From Streptomyces toyocaensis (GTDB lineage Bacteria; Actinomycetota; Actinomycetes; Streptomycetales; Streptomycetaceae), in the NCBI RefSeq assembly GCF_000725125.1, contig NZ_JFCB01000009.1, positions 1 through 64,000 on the forward strand: 64,000 bases of DNA, read 5' to 3'. Below the pieces are notes generated by a model. The model was given only the letters and a program-made list of their open reading frames with translations. It did not search any database and was not told where the DNA came from. The number at the start of each line of letters is the position of its first letter. Positions within the stretch are counted from its first letter, which is position 1. Shown piece after piece: positions 11,001 to 18,245 of this stretch. Made by a program: the position numbers and the translations under genes.

Positions 11001-13738
11001 CGGACCGCACGATGACGCAGTCGTACTATCCCGACGGCAAGCTCAAGTCCAAGTCGGACGACGGCGTACCGGCGGGCAAATCGGTCGTGCTCGTCGATAA
11101 TTCCGACACCCAGCACACCTCGGCCACGGGCACGTGGGCGACAGACGACGTCGCCGGCCAGCAGGGCTACAACCACCGTACTCATGCGGCCGGTGCGGGA
11201 ACGGACGCCTTCACCTGGACGCTGAACGTCCCGAAGGACGGCACGTACACCGCGTACGTGAAGTACCCGAAGGTCACGGGCGCCGCGACGGCGGCGAAGT
11301 ACACGCTGGCGCAGGGCGCGACGACCCACCCGTCGGTCGACAAGGACCAGACGGCCGCCCCCGGCACCTGGGTGGCGCTCGGTTCGTACAGCTTGAAGCA
11401 GGGCAACGACGCCACGCTGAAGCTGGAACAGAGCAGCTCGGGCATCGTGGTCGCCGACGCCGTCAAGCTGGTGCGGGACACGTCCGGCGAGACGGACGCC
11501 GAGAAGCGGACGTTCACCTACGCGTACGACGTCAACGGCAACATGACCTCGATCGACGACACGTCGTCAGGCGCGAGGATCGACGCGTACACGGTCGTCT
11601 ACGACGGACTGAACCAGGTGCAGAAGGTGACCGAGGCCCTCGCGGGCCAGGAGAAGAAGGTCACGTCGTACACCTACGACGCGAACGGCCAGGCGGACAC
11701 GGTCACCCACCCGAGCCAGTTCTCCAAGTACGCCTACGACTCGCGCGAGCTGGTCAAGTCGGTCTCCATCGGCAAGTCCGCCACAGATCCCTCGCCCAAG
11801 GTCACCACCTTCACGTTCACGGACCGAGGCCAGCGGCTCAAGGAGACCAAGGCCAACGGCAACATGGTCGACTTCACGTACCACCTCGGCGGTGAGCTGA
11901 AGTCGACCACGGAGAGGAAGCCCAACGGCACCCTCGTCTCCTCACACACCTACGCCTATGACTTGAACGGCAACAAGGCGCAGGACGTCGCGAAGAAGAT
12001 GAACGCCGACAACCACGCGGCGTACCTCGACTCCACGACGGACTACACCTACGACCCGGTGGGCCGGCTCGTCGAGTCGGTCAAGACCGGAAACGGCGCG
12101 GGCACCGAGAAGTACGTCCACGACGACAACGCCAACGTCGTCTCGCAGACGGTCAAGAACGTCACGACCACCTACGAGTACGACCGCAACCGCCTGCTGC
12201 TGGGCACCACCGGCGGCACGACGGCCACGTACAACTATGACCCGTTCGGCCGCCAGGAGTCGGTCGCCTCGGGCGGCAAGGTCATCGAGAGGAGCGTGTA
12301 CGACGGCTTCGACCACGTCGTGGAGTCCCAGAAGACGGACGCCACCGGCGCGATGAAGTCGACGAAGTACACCTTCGACCCGCTGGACCGCACCGCGTCG
12401 AAGACCGCAGACGGCAAGACGACCGAGTTCAGCTACCTCGGCCTGTCCACGGAGGTACTGAGCGAGGAGGTCGCCGGCCAGCTCACCAAGTCGTACCAGT
12501 ACAGCCCATGGGGCGAGCGTCTCTCCCAGGTCAAGCACAACACCGACGGCACGAGCGAGGACGGCTTCTACGGCTACAACTCGCACAACGACGTCGAGAC
12601 GCTGACCGACAAGAACGGCGACACCAAGGCGACGTACGGCTACACCGCCTACGGATCCGACGACAAGTCGGAGTTCACAGGCATCGACAAGCCGGACGCC
12701 GCCGACCCGACGAAGCAGGAGTACAACCCCTACCGCTTCAACGCGAAGCGCTGGGACGCCCAGTCGGGTACGTACGACATGGGGTTCCGGGACTACAGCC
12801 CGGGGCTCAACCGCTTCACCACCCGGGACATGTACAACGGCGCGCTGGCCGACATGAACCTGGGCGCGGATCCGTTCACCGGCAACCGCTACTCGTTCGC
12901 CGGTGGCAACCCCACCAGCTTCGTCGAGCTGGACGGCCACTTCGCCATCCCGCTGATCTGGTACGCAGGTGCGGCTCTGGCCACGGCTCTGTACGCGGCG
13001 ACGCCGTCGGGTCAGCAGAACCTGAACGACATGGCCATGGCCCTCGGCCAGCTGATGCCGTCGGCGGAGGACGTCTCTTCCTCCGAGTCGTCCAGCCGGA
13101 CGGCCACCGGGCCCACGCCGTCGCCGGCTCCTGGGCCGGCGCCCACCCCGGGTGGCAGCGGTTCGAGCGGTCCGAAGGGGGTGGCCACCGGAGCCGCGGT
13201 CTCCATGATCGTGCGGATCTTCCAGGGCCTTTCGGCGCACAGTTCCGAGCCGGACACGTCGTACCAGCGCAAGGCGATCGACAACGCCGACAACGAGAAC
13301 AAGAAGTGCCAGAGCTCCTCGGGCCCGAGCACCATCTGGAACTCGCCCGTGGACGGGCAGGGGCGGGCGACAGGTGGGTTCGCTTGTCTGAACCCGGCCG
13401 CTCCGGCGACGAGTAACTCGAGCGAACCGCAGGACCCGGTCGGCTGGAGCCTGCAGGACGAGGCAGACGACTGGAACCGGGCTCACCTGATCGCCCGTGA
13501 ATTTGGAGGCTCCCACCTCCGGAAGAACATCATCCCGACGACCGCCTACGCCAATCAGAAGGAGATGCGGTCGGTGGAGTACGAGATCGAGAGACGGCTC
13601 AAGCGGGACGAACGGGTGTATTACCAGTCCGTTCCGATCTACATCCCGAACCGGGTGACTCCGATCGGCGTGCACATGTACGTCTCGAGTTCCTCGGGTA
13701 CATTCTCACGGCTGATCAACAGCGGAGTCCACGATTGA
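5033..13738 (+). CDS. Giant secreted RHS/YD-repeat polymorphic toxin with C-terminal nuclease
   Basis: The start at 5033 follows GGGGAGGG and gives 2,901 residues with a signal peptide ending VAYA-AP near residue 36. In order: DNRLRE-type domain (~340-640) with a golvesin/xanthan-lyase-like binding domain inside it (~466-580); second DNRLRE domain (~776-965); RHS/YD-repeat shell (~1120-2630, many YDxxGR/YEYDxxG repeats) with another golvesin-like domain inserted (~2010-2155); RHS core end (NRFTTRDMYNGAL, YSFAGGNPTSFVELDGH); Pro/Ser/Gly linker; toxin domain (~2740-2901). The toxin carries NRAHLIAREFGGS and KNIIPTTAYANQ, the catalytic pattern of DNA/RNA non-specific (EndoNS_2/EssD-like) nucleases. 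RHS shells encapsulate the toxin before delivery. A SUKH immunity gene follows 112 bp downstream. Confidence 0.9.
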   Translation: MSKGMHVKVPYRRYLSCLVAAAIAGTLLPQVAYAAPPSEPGKGEDKGFFDTVSGWFGDDGQESPEPPSYGDRPVADRQKLAKGKNAPKAKRVKELTSRRTPSARFWELSDGRVEAELTAAPTAYRDPSSKAWKAIDTRVTGTGAKGFDFANTSNTGRSWFGSDPDRLLRFETADGGQSVTLGLQGARGSLKPEAEGDTVTYKEAVGGADLSYEVGPGRVKEDITLAERPSGPVTYTFTLDTEGLTPKARKDGSIAFFGELPNTPVLVIPAPYMTDARKSASSPYGYAYSADVTQKLVRDGDGWKLTVTPDATWLAAKERQYPVVIDPTITIAPSPSGSQDTMVLSDQPDVNFNASWKLAVGKTSSTAQARSLLKFPLDEIPAGVKVDGARLGVYFDQSHTTNGNDVTIEAHRATGPWTEAEATWSNTSGLVGELSGTSVQVDDGDAGTTAATGSWPTSGSTLTQYAIGQDYRYNKDAVAGDTYTWQPKVTDTATYRVDVHYVAATDRATNAPYTVTHRDGTQTFTVDQSAGTNGVWTSLNGGGQLPFTKGTVGKIALGDGPASTSTAVLADAVRLVNPAQIVKNTGEYNQWHEFPVADTVQKWVSGTAANHGFVLAAKDESSTGPLGGPRYEAGDGYYGGETSSIPRLTVTYGKVGTSLNSPTVVHSTGPELSWKAYTNTSGDTGQDIVEYQLHRSTQQAFTPSEATLIAPISSSATTYTDTTAVPTPDSAANEIGKSYYYQIAVKTKSGELLGSPTRIVGIPKAGRTMKIIQGSQGGVTDTTLSSAQPSTNQDTIQSWGVGQKWLSVGNNSGTYGTTRAVLKFPTTGIPATATVINNRMFLWGAETTTDTDGAIYELHALTRDFTETQATWNNATSTTAWSSAGGDMSPAVSSTVGQVADVGRREWDATSLMQGWIDDPAGNKGVAVKLKDESSAGPQERTLFLSAEAADPQLRPYMQVIYVDSTTEDTYYAPQTPSRMTPNTTYTVDFTVTNTTSAEWVAGERELSYTWKLPDGTDVTTGGNQLATPIPRLLPGQSATIQAKVATPVNSDSGNKRGEYVLGWDVRKIADGSWLSAGTGGIPSLKQSVAVEDPTSNQLGLEKFYSYTGKNTGAGSTVMNNLSSGNSVWSYNAFSNPGRGLTTFARFSYNSLDTSDTVSGAGWSAQLAGPIRLGAPLDFHPNPNPTEVRLPDGDGTTHVFHKQADGTFKAPAGVHYRLSMKDGLDCKPTADPVPDAWTMLRPDGTRFLFGCDGYLTSVVDKNGNTQTYTYEERKSNNKPTKFLKYITDPAGRTSLTVDYYDKADAPFPKVADHVRSMTDISGRKLTFEYSDKALLTKLTDGAGSSQPKVFAFTYDATQGNKNVKLVTVTDPRGNGTDLAYYAPQSGDDPTYHWWTKTVTDRLGGNTGFTYAANTATPKFTDTTVTDAESHATKYVTDDYGRPVQTTNAKSQTTKMSWDADNNVTYLEEANGAKTAYCYDQKTGYPLWSRDAENNKTGVPDQETACVTDTSKWPADAATYEYQTRADGYAADLWRKTSPEDRAWQFGYDTFGNLKTVTDPKGVATTTVPDDYTTTYEYNSYGQLTKAVDANGNPTTNSGFGPTGYPATITDALGKSTTYVYDERGQVREVTDALGKKTTQTYDAFGRPKSGTVAKDQNAGVFITAPAPVYDANDNITESTSPNGAVSTAVYDVADQMTSATAPKDTPTSPERRTDYTYDKVGNLRTVTEPKGTLTASDTTDYVTTNHYDEIYQLTAAVNAAGDRISYEYDVVGNPVKVVDPKKNATTDTTDHTSKMAYDLNHRLTTFTDAAGKSSSRTYDRDGLVLTSTDPENSTTTYTYDERGKQAEVKAPYDATTFRITKYAYDQVGNTTKVTTPRGTATATVDDFASRTEYDALNRPVKQYQPYDPSDPLHDDPNVYTQTVYDALGRVQRQSLPPSEGQTVRNDTVFEYFDNGWTRKSTDPWDISTTYDYNEIGQQTSRTLTSAGGSSDRTMTQSYYPDGKLKSKSDDGVPAGKSVVLVDNSDTQHTSATGTWATDDVAGQQGYNHRTHAAGAGTDAFTWTLNVPKDGTYTAYVKYPKVTGAATAAKYTLAQGATTHPSVDKDQTAAPGTWVALGSYSLKQGNDATLKLEQSSSGIVVADAVKLVRDTSGETDAEKRTFTYAYDVNGNMTSIDDTSSGARIDAYTVVYDGLNQVQKVTEALAGQEKKVTSYTYDANGQADTVTHPSQFSKYAYDSRELVKSVSIGKSATDPSPKVTTFTFTDRGQRLKETKANGNMVDFTYHLGGELKSTTERKPNGTLVSSHTYAYDLNGNKAQDVAKKMNADNHAAYLDSTTDYTYDPVGRLVESVKTGNGAGTEKYVHDDNANVVSQTVKNVTTTYEYDRNRLLLGTTGGTTATYNYDPFGRQESVASGGKVIERSVYDGFDHVVESQKTDATGAMKSTKYTFDPLDRTASKTADGKTTEFSYLGLSTEVLSEEVAGQLTKSYQYSPWGERLSQVKHNTDGTSEDGFYGYNSHNDVETLTDKNGDTKATYGYTAYGSDDKSEFTGIDKPDAADPTKQEYNPYRFNAKRWDAQSGTYDMGFRDYSPGLNRFTTRDMYNGALADMNLGADPFTGNRYSFAGGNPTSFVELDGHFAIPLIWYAGAALATALYAATPSGQQNLNDMAMALGQLMPSAEDVSSSESSSRTATGPTPSPAPGPAPTPGGSGSSGPKGVATGAAVSMIVRIFQGLSAHSSEPDTSYQRKAIDNADNENKKCQSSSGPSTIWNSPVDGQGRATGGFACLNPAAPATSNSSEPQDPVGWSLQDEADDWNRAHLIAREFGGSHLRKNIIPTTAYANQKEMRSVEYEIERRLKRDERVYYQSVPIYIPNRVTPIGVHMYVSSSSGTFSRLINSGVHD

Positions 13739-13791
13739 CGGGCTCCGGAGTCACGAAACCGTTGACTGACTGATCCAGCACGGCCGAGACG

Positions 13792-13824
13792 GTGGGGTGG
13801 GCGATCACTGATCGCCCACCCCAC
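13792..13824. terminator. Strong hairpin between toxin and immunity gene
   Basis: Perfect 15-bp arms (GTGGGGTGGGCGATC, then its complement) flank a 3-base loop. The hairpin lies 53 bp after the toxin stop and 26 bp before the immunity start. It could end most toxin transcripts or protect an mRNA end, letting the two genes be expressed at different levels. Confidence 0.7.
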
Positions 13825-13850
13825 TGCCAACACCGATCAGAGAGGAACAC

Positions 13851-14813
13851 ATGAATCATCTCGACGTCGTCCGACTACTCGGCTTCGACGCCCCAGCACG
13901 ACCGGAGGACGAGTACGGCCGGGTCGTTCCTGCGGACTTCGAACTCCTGGTCCAGGCCACACCGGCCGGGGTCTTCGCAGGCTCCGTGCTGCTCGAACGA
14001 CCCGGCGCTCTCCCCGTGCGCTCCCTCGAGGAGTTCACCCGGCCCACCTCCATGCGCATCGGAGATATGGAGCTGTCGCTTCGCAGCCGTGACCAGCGGC
14101 TGTGGCTGCCGCTCCACCCGGAGCCCGGCGGCATGGTGCCGTGGGGCCGCAGCGCAACCGACGGCGTGCTGCTGTGGGACACCACCGCCGACGACACCGC
14201 AGACTGGACGACCGTCGTCACGGACGATGATTTCCAGCTGTGGCTCGACCTTCCCTTCTCTGCCCCGGAGTTCGTGGGGCGGGCGCTGCTCGAACGTCCC
14301 GAGGGGCTTCCCGCGTTCGAGACCATCGAGGAATACGAAGCGGGTTCCTTCTGGAAGGTCGCCGACGACATGCGGGCGACGGCCACGGTGCTGTCGAACC
14401 CGGACATCGGCGCAGTGGAGGAGCTCGTCGCCCGGATTCGGAACATCGGTGTTCCGGGCATCCGGCAGTACGCGCGGGAGCTCGTCGACAGGGCCGCGGA
14501 GAACACGAAGAAGCCGGACCTCGTGTTCCCGGAGGACTACCTGACAGTCATGCGGGAGTTCCCCGGCGGGGTGATCGCCGGAATGCGCGTGTTCCCCGTC
14601 ACCAGGGCCGCCTGGCTGACCGAGGACCCGGTGTTCCTGCAGTGGGGCGAACTGGAGGGCAAGGCTTTCGGCTGGCTCGCCCTGACGAGCGACCCGCAAG
14701 AGTGGCGCGTCGCCTACATCGAGCCAGGGGGCACCTCGCTCACCCACCTGGAGGATCAGACCTTCGCCTCGTTCCTGCGACGTCGGCTACGGGGCGACAA
14801 CTCACTGTTCTGA
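13851..14813 (+). CDS. Two-domain SUKH (SMI1/KNR4-like) immunity protein
   Basis: The start is clear (AGAGAGGAACAC before ATG). The 320-residue cytosolic acidic protein looks like two tandem SUKH-type halves. Residues ~25-145 contain VPADFELLVQATP and VPWGRSATDGVLLWDT, the latter resembling LPWATSNQGDYFLWTT in the SUKH gene at 22013. Residues ~220-310 repeat the pattern (FPEDYLTVMREFPGGVIAG, FGWLALTSDPQEWRVAY). SUKH proteins bind and block nuclease toxins, and position directly after the toxin makes this the cognate immunity protein by inference. The half-repeat fold is judged by eye; the first half is divergent. Confidence 0.72.
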   Translation: MNHLDVVRLLGFDAPARPEDEYGRVVPADFELLVQATPAGVFAGSVLLERPGALPVRSLEEFTRPTSMRIGDMELSLRSRDQRLWLPLHPEPGGMVPWGRSATDGVLLWDTTADDTADWTTVVTDDDFQLWLDLPFSAPEFVGRALLERPEGLPAFETIEEYEAGSFWKVADDMRATATVLSNPDIGAVEELVARIRNIGVPGIRQYARELVDRAAENTKKPDLVFPEDYLTVMREFPGGVIAGMRVFPVTRAAWLTEDPVFLQWGELEGKAFGWLALTSDPQEWRVAYIEPGGTSLTHLEDQTFASFLRRRLRGDNSLF

Positions 14814-15074
14814 CCGGGGGGCGCCAGCAGCCGCGCTCGCCGTCGACGGTGCCATGGGCCTGAGCTAACCGCTTCGGATTCGCTAGGGGAATCGATCGGC
14901 GGTCTGCCCCGCCGCCAGGCATCGGGTTCCGCTCCGGTGTCCTGGGCGGCGCGGGGCTTCCTTTACCCAGCCCCGCAGCGACTCCGAGCTGACCCTGAGT
15001 ATGCGCGCGACCTCGTTCCTGTCCGGCCCCGACGGCTACACGAGTTCGACCGCGTCCCAGCGGGGCCCGCGGAG

Positions 15075-15220
15075 CTACGCCCACTGCATGCCCAGCTCGG
15101 CGAGTGCGGTGCGCTGCTCCCCGGTGAGTTTGTCGCGTCGGGTTTTGGTGTTGGAGATCCATACGCCCAGTTTCACGGTCACCGGCTCGGTGTCGCCGTC
15201 GAGCGCGATCGTATGAGATG
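15075..15220 (-). pseudogene. C-terminal scrap of a helicase-associated (HA) domain protein
   Basis: On the minus strand a 47-residue stretch ends at a TAG at 15075-15077. It reads LGVWISNTKTRRDKL followed by LTGEQRTALAELGMQWA, the repeat pattern of the helicase-associated domain found at the C-terminus of large Streptomyces DEAD/DEAH-type helicase proteins. No start or upstream helicase part remains. It is probably debris of an earlier insertion. The 261 bp on its left (14814-15074) shows nothing I recognise. Confidence 0.65.
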
Positions 15221-15399
15221 ACTGCCACTGAATTCCTGTATCGGATTCTTACAGAGCCAGAATTTCACCCCTATTCCGTGACACAACACATGCCCCATCC
15301 GCTCTTCGAGCCTGTGGTTCGTTCGTGAACCACAACACAGGCCGTCAGGTACCTGCCGGGGGGAGATGCCATGATGCCCACTCCGAGGAGGAGAAATAG
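15221..15399 (+). other. Junction DNA before SUKH gene 1, with a 36-codon open frame
   Basis: An AT-richer patch contains a short frame 15218-15328 (MTATEFLYRILTEPEFHPYS...), which could be the beginning of a lost gene or a toxin scrap. From about 15309 the sequence matches the DNA before SUKH gene 2 (GGTTCGTTCGTG...CACAGG). The change of partner marks a recombination junction. No complete gene is supported. Confidence 0.35.
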
Positions 15400-16014
15400 G
15401 TGAGCATGGAAGACGAACTGGTGACGCTGCGGCAGGCGATGCCGCCCACGGCCTCGAGCAACGCATCGGTCGACTGGGATCAGCTCGCCCGGTCCTGGGG
15501 CAAGGAGTTCCCCTCCGACTACCGTCAGTTCATCGACGTCTACGGGTACGGCGGGATCGAGAGGTACCTGGCGGTCCTGAAACCGGAGCCCAAAGGGACG
15601 GTGACGGAAAACTCCGACATGGCCAACGAGACCGAGGTGGCCCGAGAGGCTTGGTCGTGGATGCGGAAGGCACCCGAGCTCGCGGAGGCCCGCCCTGAGC
15701 TGATCGCCTGGGGTGGAGACGCGAGCGCCGACCTTCTCTGCTGGGATGCCTCGGACGAGGACCCGGGCAGGTGGCCCGTCCTGGTGTACAACAGGGACGA
15801 CGGTCTGTGGCGTCGTTACGACTGCGGGATGGTGCAGTTCCTCGTGCGCGTTCTGCGGGGGGACTTCGACGAGTGCCCTCTCGGTGATCTCTCACTCTGG
15901 GGACGGGAGTCAGCGGTTTTCCTGAACCGGGACGAGGAAGAGCGCATGTGGAAAGCCGGACTGGACCCCTGGACAGGCGAGCCGGATCCGTACGCCGGAA
16001 TGTTCGGAGACTGA
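15400..16014 (+). CDS. SUKH (SMI1/KNR4) family immunity protein, paralogue 1
   Basis: GAGGAGGAG precedes the GTG at 15400; an ATG two codons later is the alternative. The 204-residue acidic protein has the SUKH pattern: WDQLARSWGKEFPSDYRQFIDVYGYGGI near the N-terminus, LIAWGGDASADLLCWD in the middle and a Trp-rich C-terminal half. It is almost identical to the protein at 18600, so one arose from the other by duplication or gene conversion. No toxin gene is adjacent; it is probably an orphan immunity gene kept after its toxin was lost. Cytosolic. Confidence 0.85.
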   Translation: MSMEDELVTLRQAMPPTASSNASVDWDQLARSWGKEFPSDYRQFIDVYGYGGIERYLAVLKPEPKGTVTENSDMANETEVAREAWSWMRKAPELAEARPELIAWGGDASADLLCWDASDEDPGRWPVLVYNRDDGLWRRYDCGMVQFLVRVLRGDFDECPLGDLSLWGRESAVFLNRDEEERMWKAGLDPWTGEPDPYAGMFGD

Positions 16015-16098
16015 CCCATGAATGACACCTGCTCACCACGCAAGTGAAACGGCAGGTGTCTGCCTCCTGGTGAACAATCTGTCCCCGGTCTCCCTCGT

Positions 16099-16125
16099 GG
16101 GCCCGCCGAATCCATCGGCGGGCCC
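16099..16125. terminator. Terminator hairpin after SUKH gene 1
   Basis: GGGCCCGCCGA-atcca-TCGGCGGGCCC, perfect 11-bp arms, 85 bp downstream of the SUKH stop. It is copied with the gene in the duplicate at 19297. Confidence 0.7.
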
Positions 16126-16151
16126 GCCTGCTGCCTCTTCGAAGTCTCCGA

Positions 16152-16318
16152 CCGAACCGACTATGGACCATCTCGCCCTGTCCGCCAAGATCCCGCTGAC
16201 GCTTCCTCACCAGCTGCAAATCAAACGCCCGACCCCCGACCCCATTACGCGGCACCGAGATCTCGGCCGGACCGGACTCGGTTATCACCGTTTTGGTCCG
16301 ATGCCCGTTGCGGTAGTC
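16152..16318 (-). mobile_element. IS256-family transposase fragment
   Basis: Reading the minus strand from about 16318 gives DYRNGHRTKTVITESGPAEI, then SVPRNG, then LQLVRKRQRDLGG. This is the N-terminal to central signature of mutator-type (IS256) transposases (typically RTKTV...GPVEI.VPRDR...IVRKRQRRL). A stop lies just upstream and the frame dissolves downstream, so only ~55 codons of a dead element remain. No inverted-repeat ends were found. Confidence 0.7.
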
Positions 16319-16447
16319 TTACCGGGCGCCCTCGACCCACTCGCCGGACGCGTGCCCCCATTTGATCGGTGTGGCGCCCGCGCCCGCGATGCGACCGGTC
16401 CATGGGCGAGTAGCCAAGGAACTCAGATACTGGAAAATGGGGATGCC

Positions 16448-16959
16448 GTGGACCTCACATGGGTCGAGTCAGCAGGTGGCCCAGTGATTGTCATGGAGGA
16501 GTCGCTCAGAAACCTCTGGGGTGGATACGCCAACTTCGACTAGGAAACGCGTGTAAGGTCGACGGCTACGCCGGGCTGGTCACATTCGGAAAGCCATCCG
16601 CTCCGGTAACGGGACTGGTAATCAACGACATCCCCGCTCCGACCGCGTTCATGAACGATTACCGATCCATTGTTCAGTGGATCTCTTCCTCCAGTGACGC
16701 TCGATTCGTCGAGGCGGTGCGTGAAGGCATCGGTTCCGTCGACATGTGGGACGAGGGGCCAATCGTGCGCGTGAACGGCCCGCTCGCGATTTTCGATGCG
16801 GCTCTTCCTGGGACCGAGGCTGGTACCGACGAACTTCTGCTCGTGGAGATCGAGCCCACGGCCTACCGGGTGCGGACCGCGGACATCGAGTCGGACACCG
16901 GCACCTGTGCGCGAGTCCATAGGCTGGATCCCGTAACCGAAATTTCCGCCGCAATCTAG
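16448..16959 (+). pseudogene. Immunity protein 21 (Imm21)-like gene with a frameshift
   Basis: Two adjacent frames together make one Imm21-type protein. Frame A from the GTG at 16448 reads VDLTWVESAGGPVIVMEES and LWGGYANFD, then meets TAG at 16541. Frame B, one base displaced, carries on with NACKVDGYAGLVTFG and ends at 16959 (VEIEPTAYRVR). One extra base after TTC-GAC-TA would restore FDYGNACKVDGY. Imm21 proteins protect against polymorphic toxins. Either the gene is dead or the assembly has lost one base. No cognate toxin remains next to it. Confidence 0.7.
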
Positions 16960-17088
16960 GTTTTGAGCCCGCTTTCCGAGTGATGGCATTCAAGCCTTTC
17001 GGTACTGCGCAGTGCGAGTTTGAGCAGACATTCCGGCCGACCGCTCGGTCCACGGCAGTTGAGCAGAGACAGACAGGGAGCAGAGTTC

Positions 17089-17745
17089 GTGCAGTCACAA
17101 CGTGCGGGGCGCGAGTTGAAAGTCGCCGCCTGGGTGTTGGTCCCGCTGGGGTTGGTCCTGTTGCTGGGAGCCACTGGTGGGTTCGTGGGCACCGGTGGCC
17201 TGGACCGGGAGCACGTCACAGTCGCGGGCGACGCGATGCGGCCCACGTACCATCCGGGCGATCGGCTGGCCATCGAGCGGATCGACGAAGGAGAGATACG
17301 CCGGGGTGACATCGTTCTCGTCACTGTGCCCGGCCGGTACAGGGGCGCGCCGGTCCTGCAGCGGGTGATCGGACTGGGCGGTGACCACGTGGAGTCCCGC
17401 GACGGCATGCGGGTCACGGTGAACGGCAAGCGGATCGACGAGCCCTACGTGATGCGTGACCCGCTCGGTTCGACAGGCTCACCGTACGACGTGACCGTGC
17501 CGGAGGGGCGCTTGTTCCTGCTGGGCGACAACCGGCCCAATGCGAATGACTCGCGCTACTTCCTCGATGAGCAGTCGGGCAGCGTCGCGGTCTCCGGGGT
17601 GCGCGGCCGCGTACAGGAGAAGCCGGCCGCCACCATGGCGCCGCTGCTCCTGGGGGCCTTCGGCGCCATGCTGACGCTGGTCGGGGTCGGGCTGGGAATC
17701 GGGGGGTTCATGGCCGGGCAGCGCCCCGGAGCGCGGATGCGGTAG
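17089..17745 (+). CDS. Signal peptidase I (S26)-like membrane protein lacking the Ser/Lys dyad
   Basis: GTG at 17089 (GGGAG upstream) gives 218 residues: an N-terminal helix (VAAWVLVPLGLVLLLGATGG), an extracytoplasmic S26 domain, and a C-terminal helix (PLLLGAFGAMLTLVGVGLGI). S26 boxes are plain: GDAMRPTYHPGD, RRGDIVLV, LQRVIGLGGD and LGDNRPNANDSRYF. The catalytic Ser before Met-Pro-Thr is Ala (GCG), and the Lys before RVIG is Gln (CAG). So the fold is kept but signal-peptide cleavage is not expected. It may be a pseudoenzyme, perhaps a chaperone or decoy for exported proteins. It sits alone amid toxin/immunity relics. Confidence 0.8.
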   Translation: MQSQRAGRELKVAAWVLVPLGLVLLLGATGGFVGTGGLDREHVTVAGDAMRPTYHPGDRLAIERIDEGEIRRGDIVLVTVPGRYRGAPVLQRVIGLGGDHVESRDGMRVTVNGKRIDEPYVMRDPLGSTGSPYDVTVPEGRLFLLGDNRPNANDSRYFLDEQSGSVAVSGVRGRVQEKPAATMAPLLLGAFGAMLTLVGVGLGIGGFMAGQRPGARMR

Positions 17746-17882
17746 TACCGCCATGATCTGGCCCCGCTCGAAGGGCGGCGCGGCAGAGCTCACCGTGCAT
17801 AAGAACCCGTAGGCGTGCACCCGACTGGTCCGGGTGCGAGTACGCACGTTGTTATCGGGCCTGCTTCAGCAGGTTCCGGCCT

Positions 17883-17922
17883 CGTGGGGTACGCCGACGG
17901 CCCGCCGTCGGCGCACCCCACG
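17883..17922. terminator. Long perfect hairpin
   Basis: CGTGGGGT-a-CGCCGACGG, loop CCCG, and the matching complement with one bulged pair: 17 paired positions. It lies 137 bp after the signal-peptidase-like gene and ~30 bp before the next start. A terminator is likeliest, though being so near the next start it may also act as an attenuator. Confidence 0.6.
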
Positions 17923-17950
17923 TCAGTAACTTGTGCAGATGGAAAGACAC

Positions 17951-18244
17951 ATGACAGCGGAGCACCAGAAGCCAAGCCTGTGGCTGCGAGGTCTGCTCAC
18001 CGCCGGACTGTACGCCGTCGCGTTCGGCATGCTGGCCCTGAGCCTGCCCGCCGTGGGCACCGAGAACACGCCGACATCGGACCCCGACACAGCGGCCGGT
18101 TCCTTCTTCTGCCTCGTGCTTTCCACGCTCTTCCTCGCCGCCGCGGCCGGGGTGTCGTTCAGATGGAAGTCCGTACGGCTGCTGTGCCTCGTCCACCTGG
18201 CCCTCATCGTGATCGTCTGGACGCAGGTCCCGAGCCCGTTCTGA
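17951..18244 (+). CDS. Small three-helix membrane protein
   Basis: I chose ATG 17951 because GGAAAG lies 3-9 bases upstream; in-frame starts at 17933 and 17939 are possible. The 97-residue protein has three hydrophobic segments (LLTAGLYAVAFGMLALSLP, FFCLVLSTLFLAAAAGVSF, LLCLVHLALIVIVW) and no enzymatic motif. It could be an immunity protein against a pore-forming or membrane-acting toxin, like several small polytopic immunity proteins, but nothing proves this. Its stop abuts the toxin-tail relic at 18246. Confidence 0.6.
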   Translation: MTAEHQKPSLWLRGLLTAGLYAVAFGMLALSLPAVGTENTPTSDPDTAAGSFFCLVLSTLFLAAAAGVSFRWKSVRLLCLVHLALIVIVWTQVPSPF

Positions 18245-18245
18245 G

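Larger units (their letters stand above)
15300..16160 (+). repeat. Direct repeat, copy 1 (SUKH gene plus flanks)
   Basis: About 860 bp matching 18515-19375 at roughly 90% by eye. It covers ~90 bp before the SUKH gene, the whole gene, its terminator hairpin and ~35 bp beyond. The copies are 3.2 kb apart in the same orientation. Confidence 0.85.

Noticed and set aside
14740..15228. 162-codon minus frame across the gap after the first SUKH gene
   Set aside because: Shadow-like composition, and it passes in another frame through the recognisable helicase-associated scrap.
15530..16288. 252-codon minus frame that ends antisense to SUKH gene 1
   Set aside because: Only its first ~45 codons look like IS256 transposase; the remainder is the shadow of SUKH.
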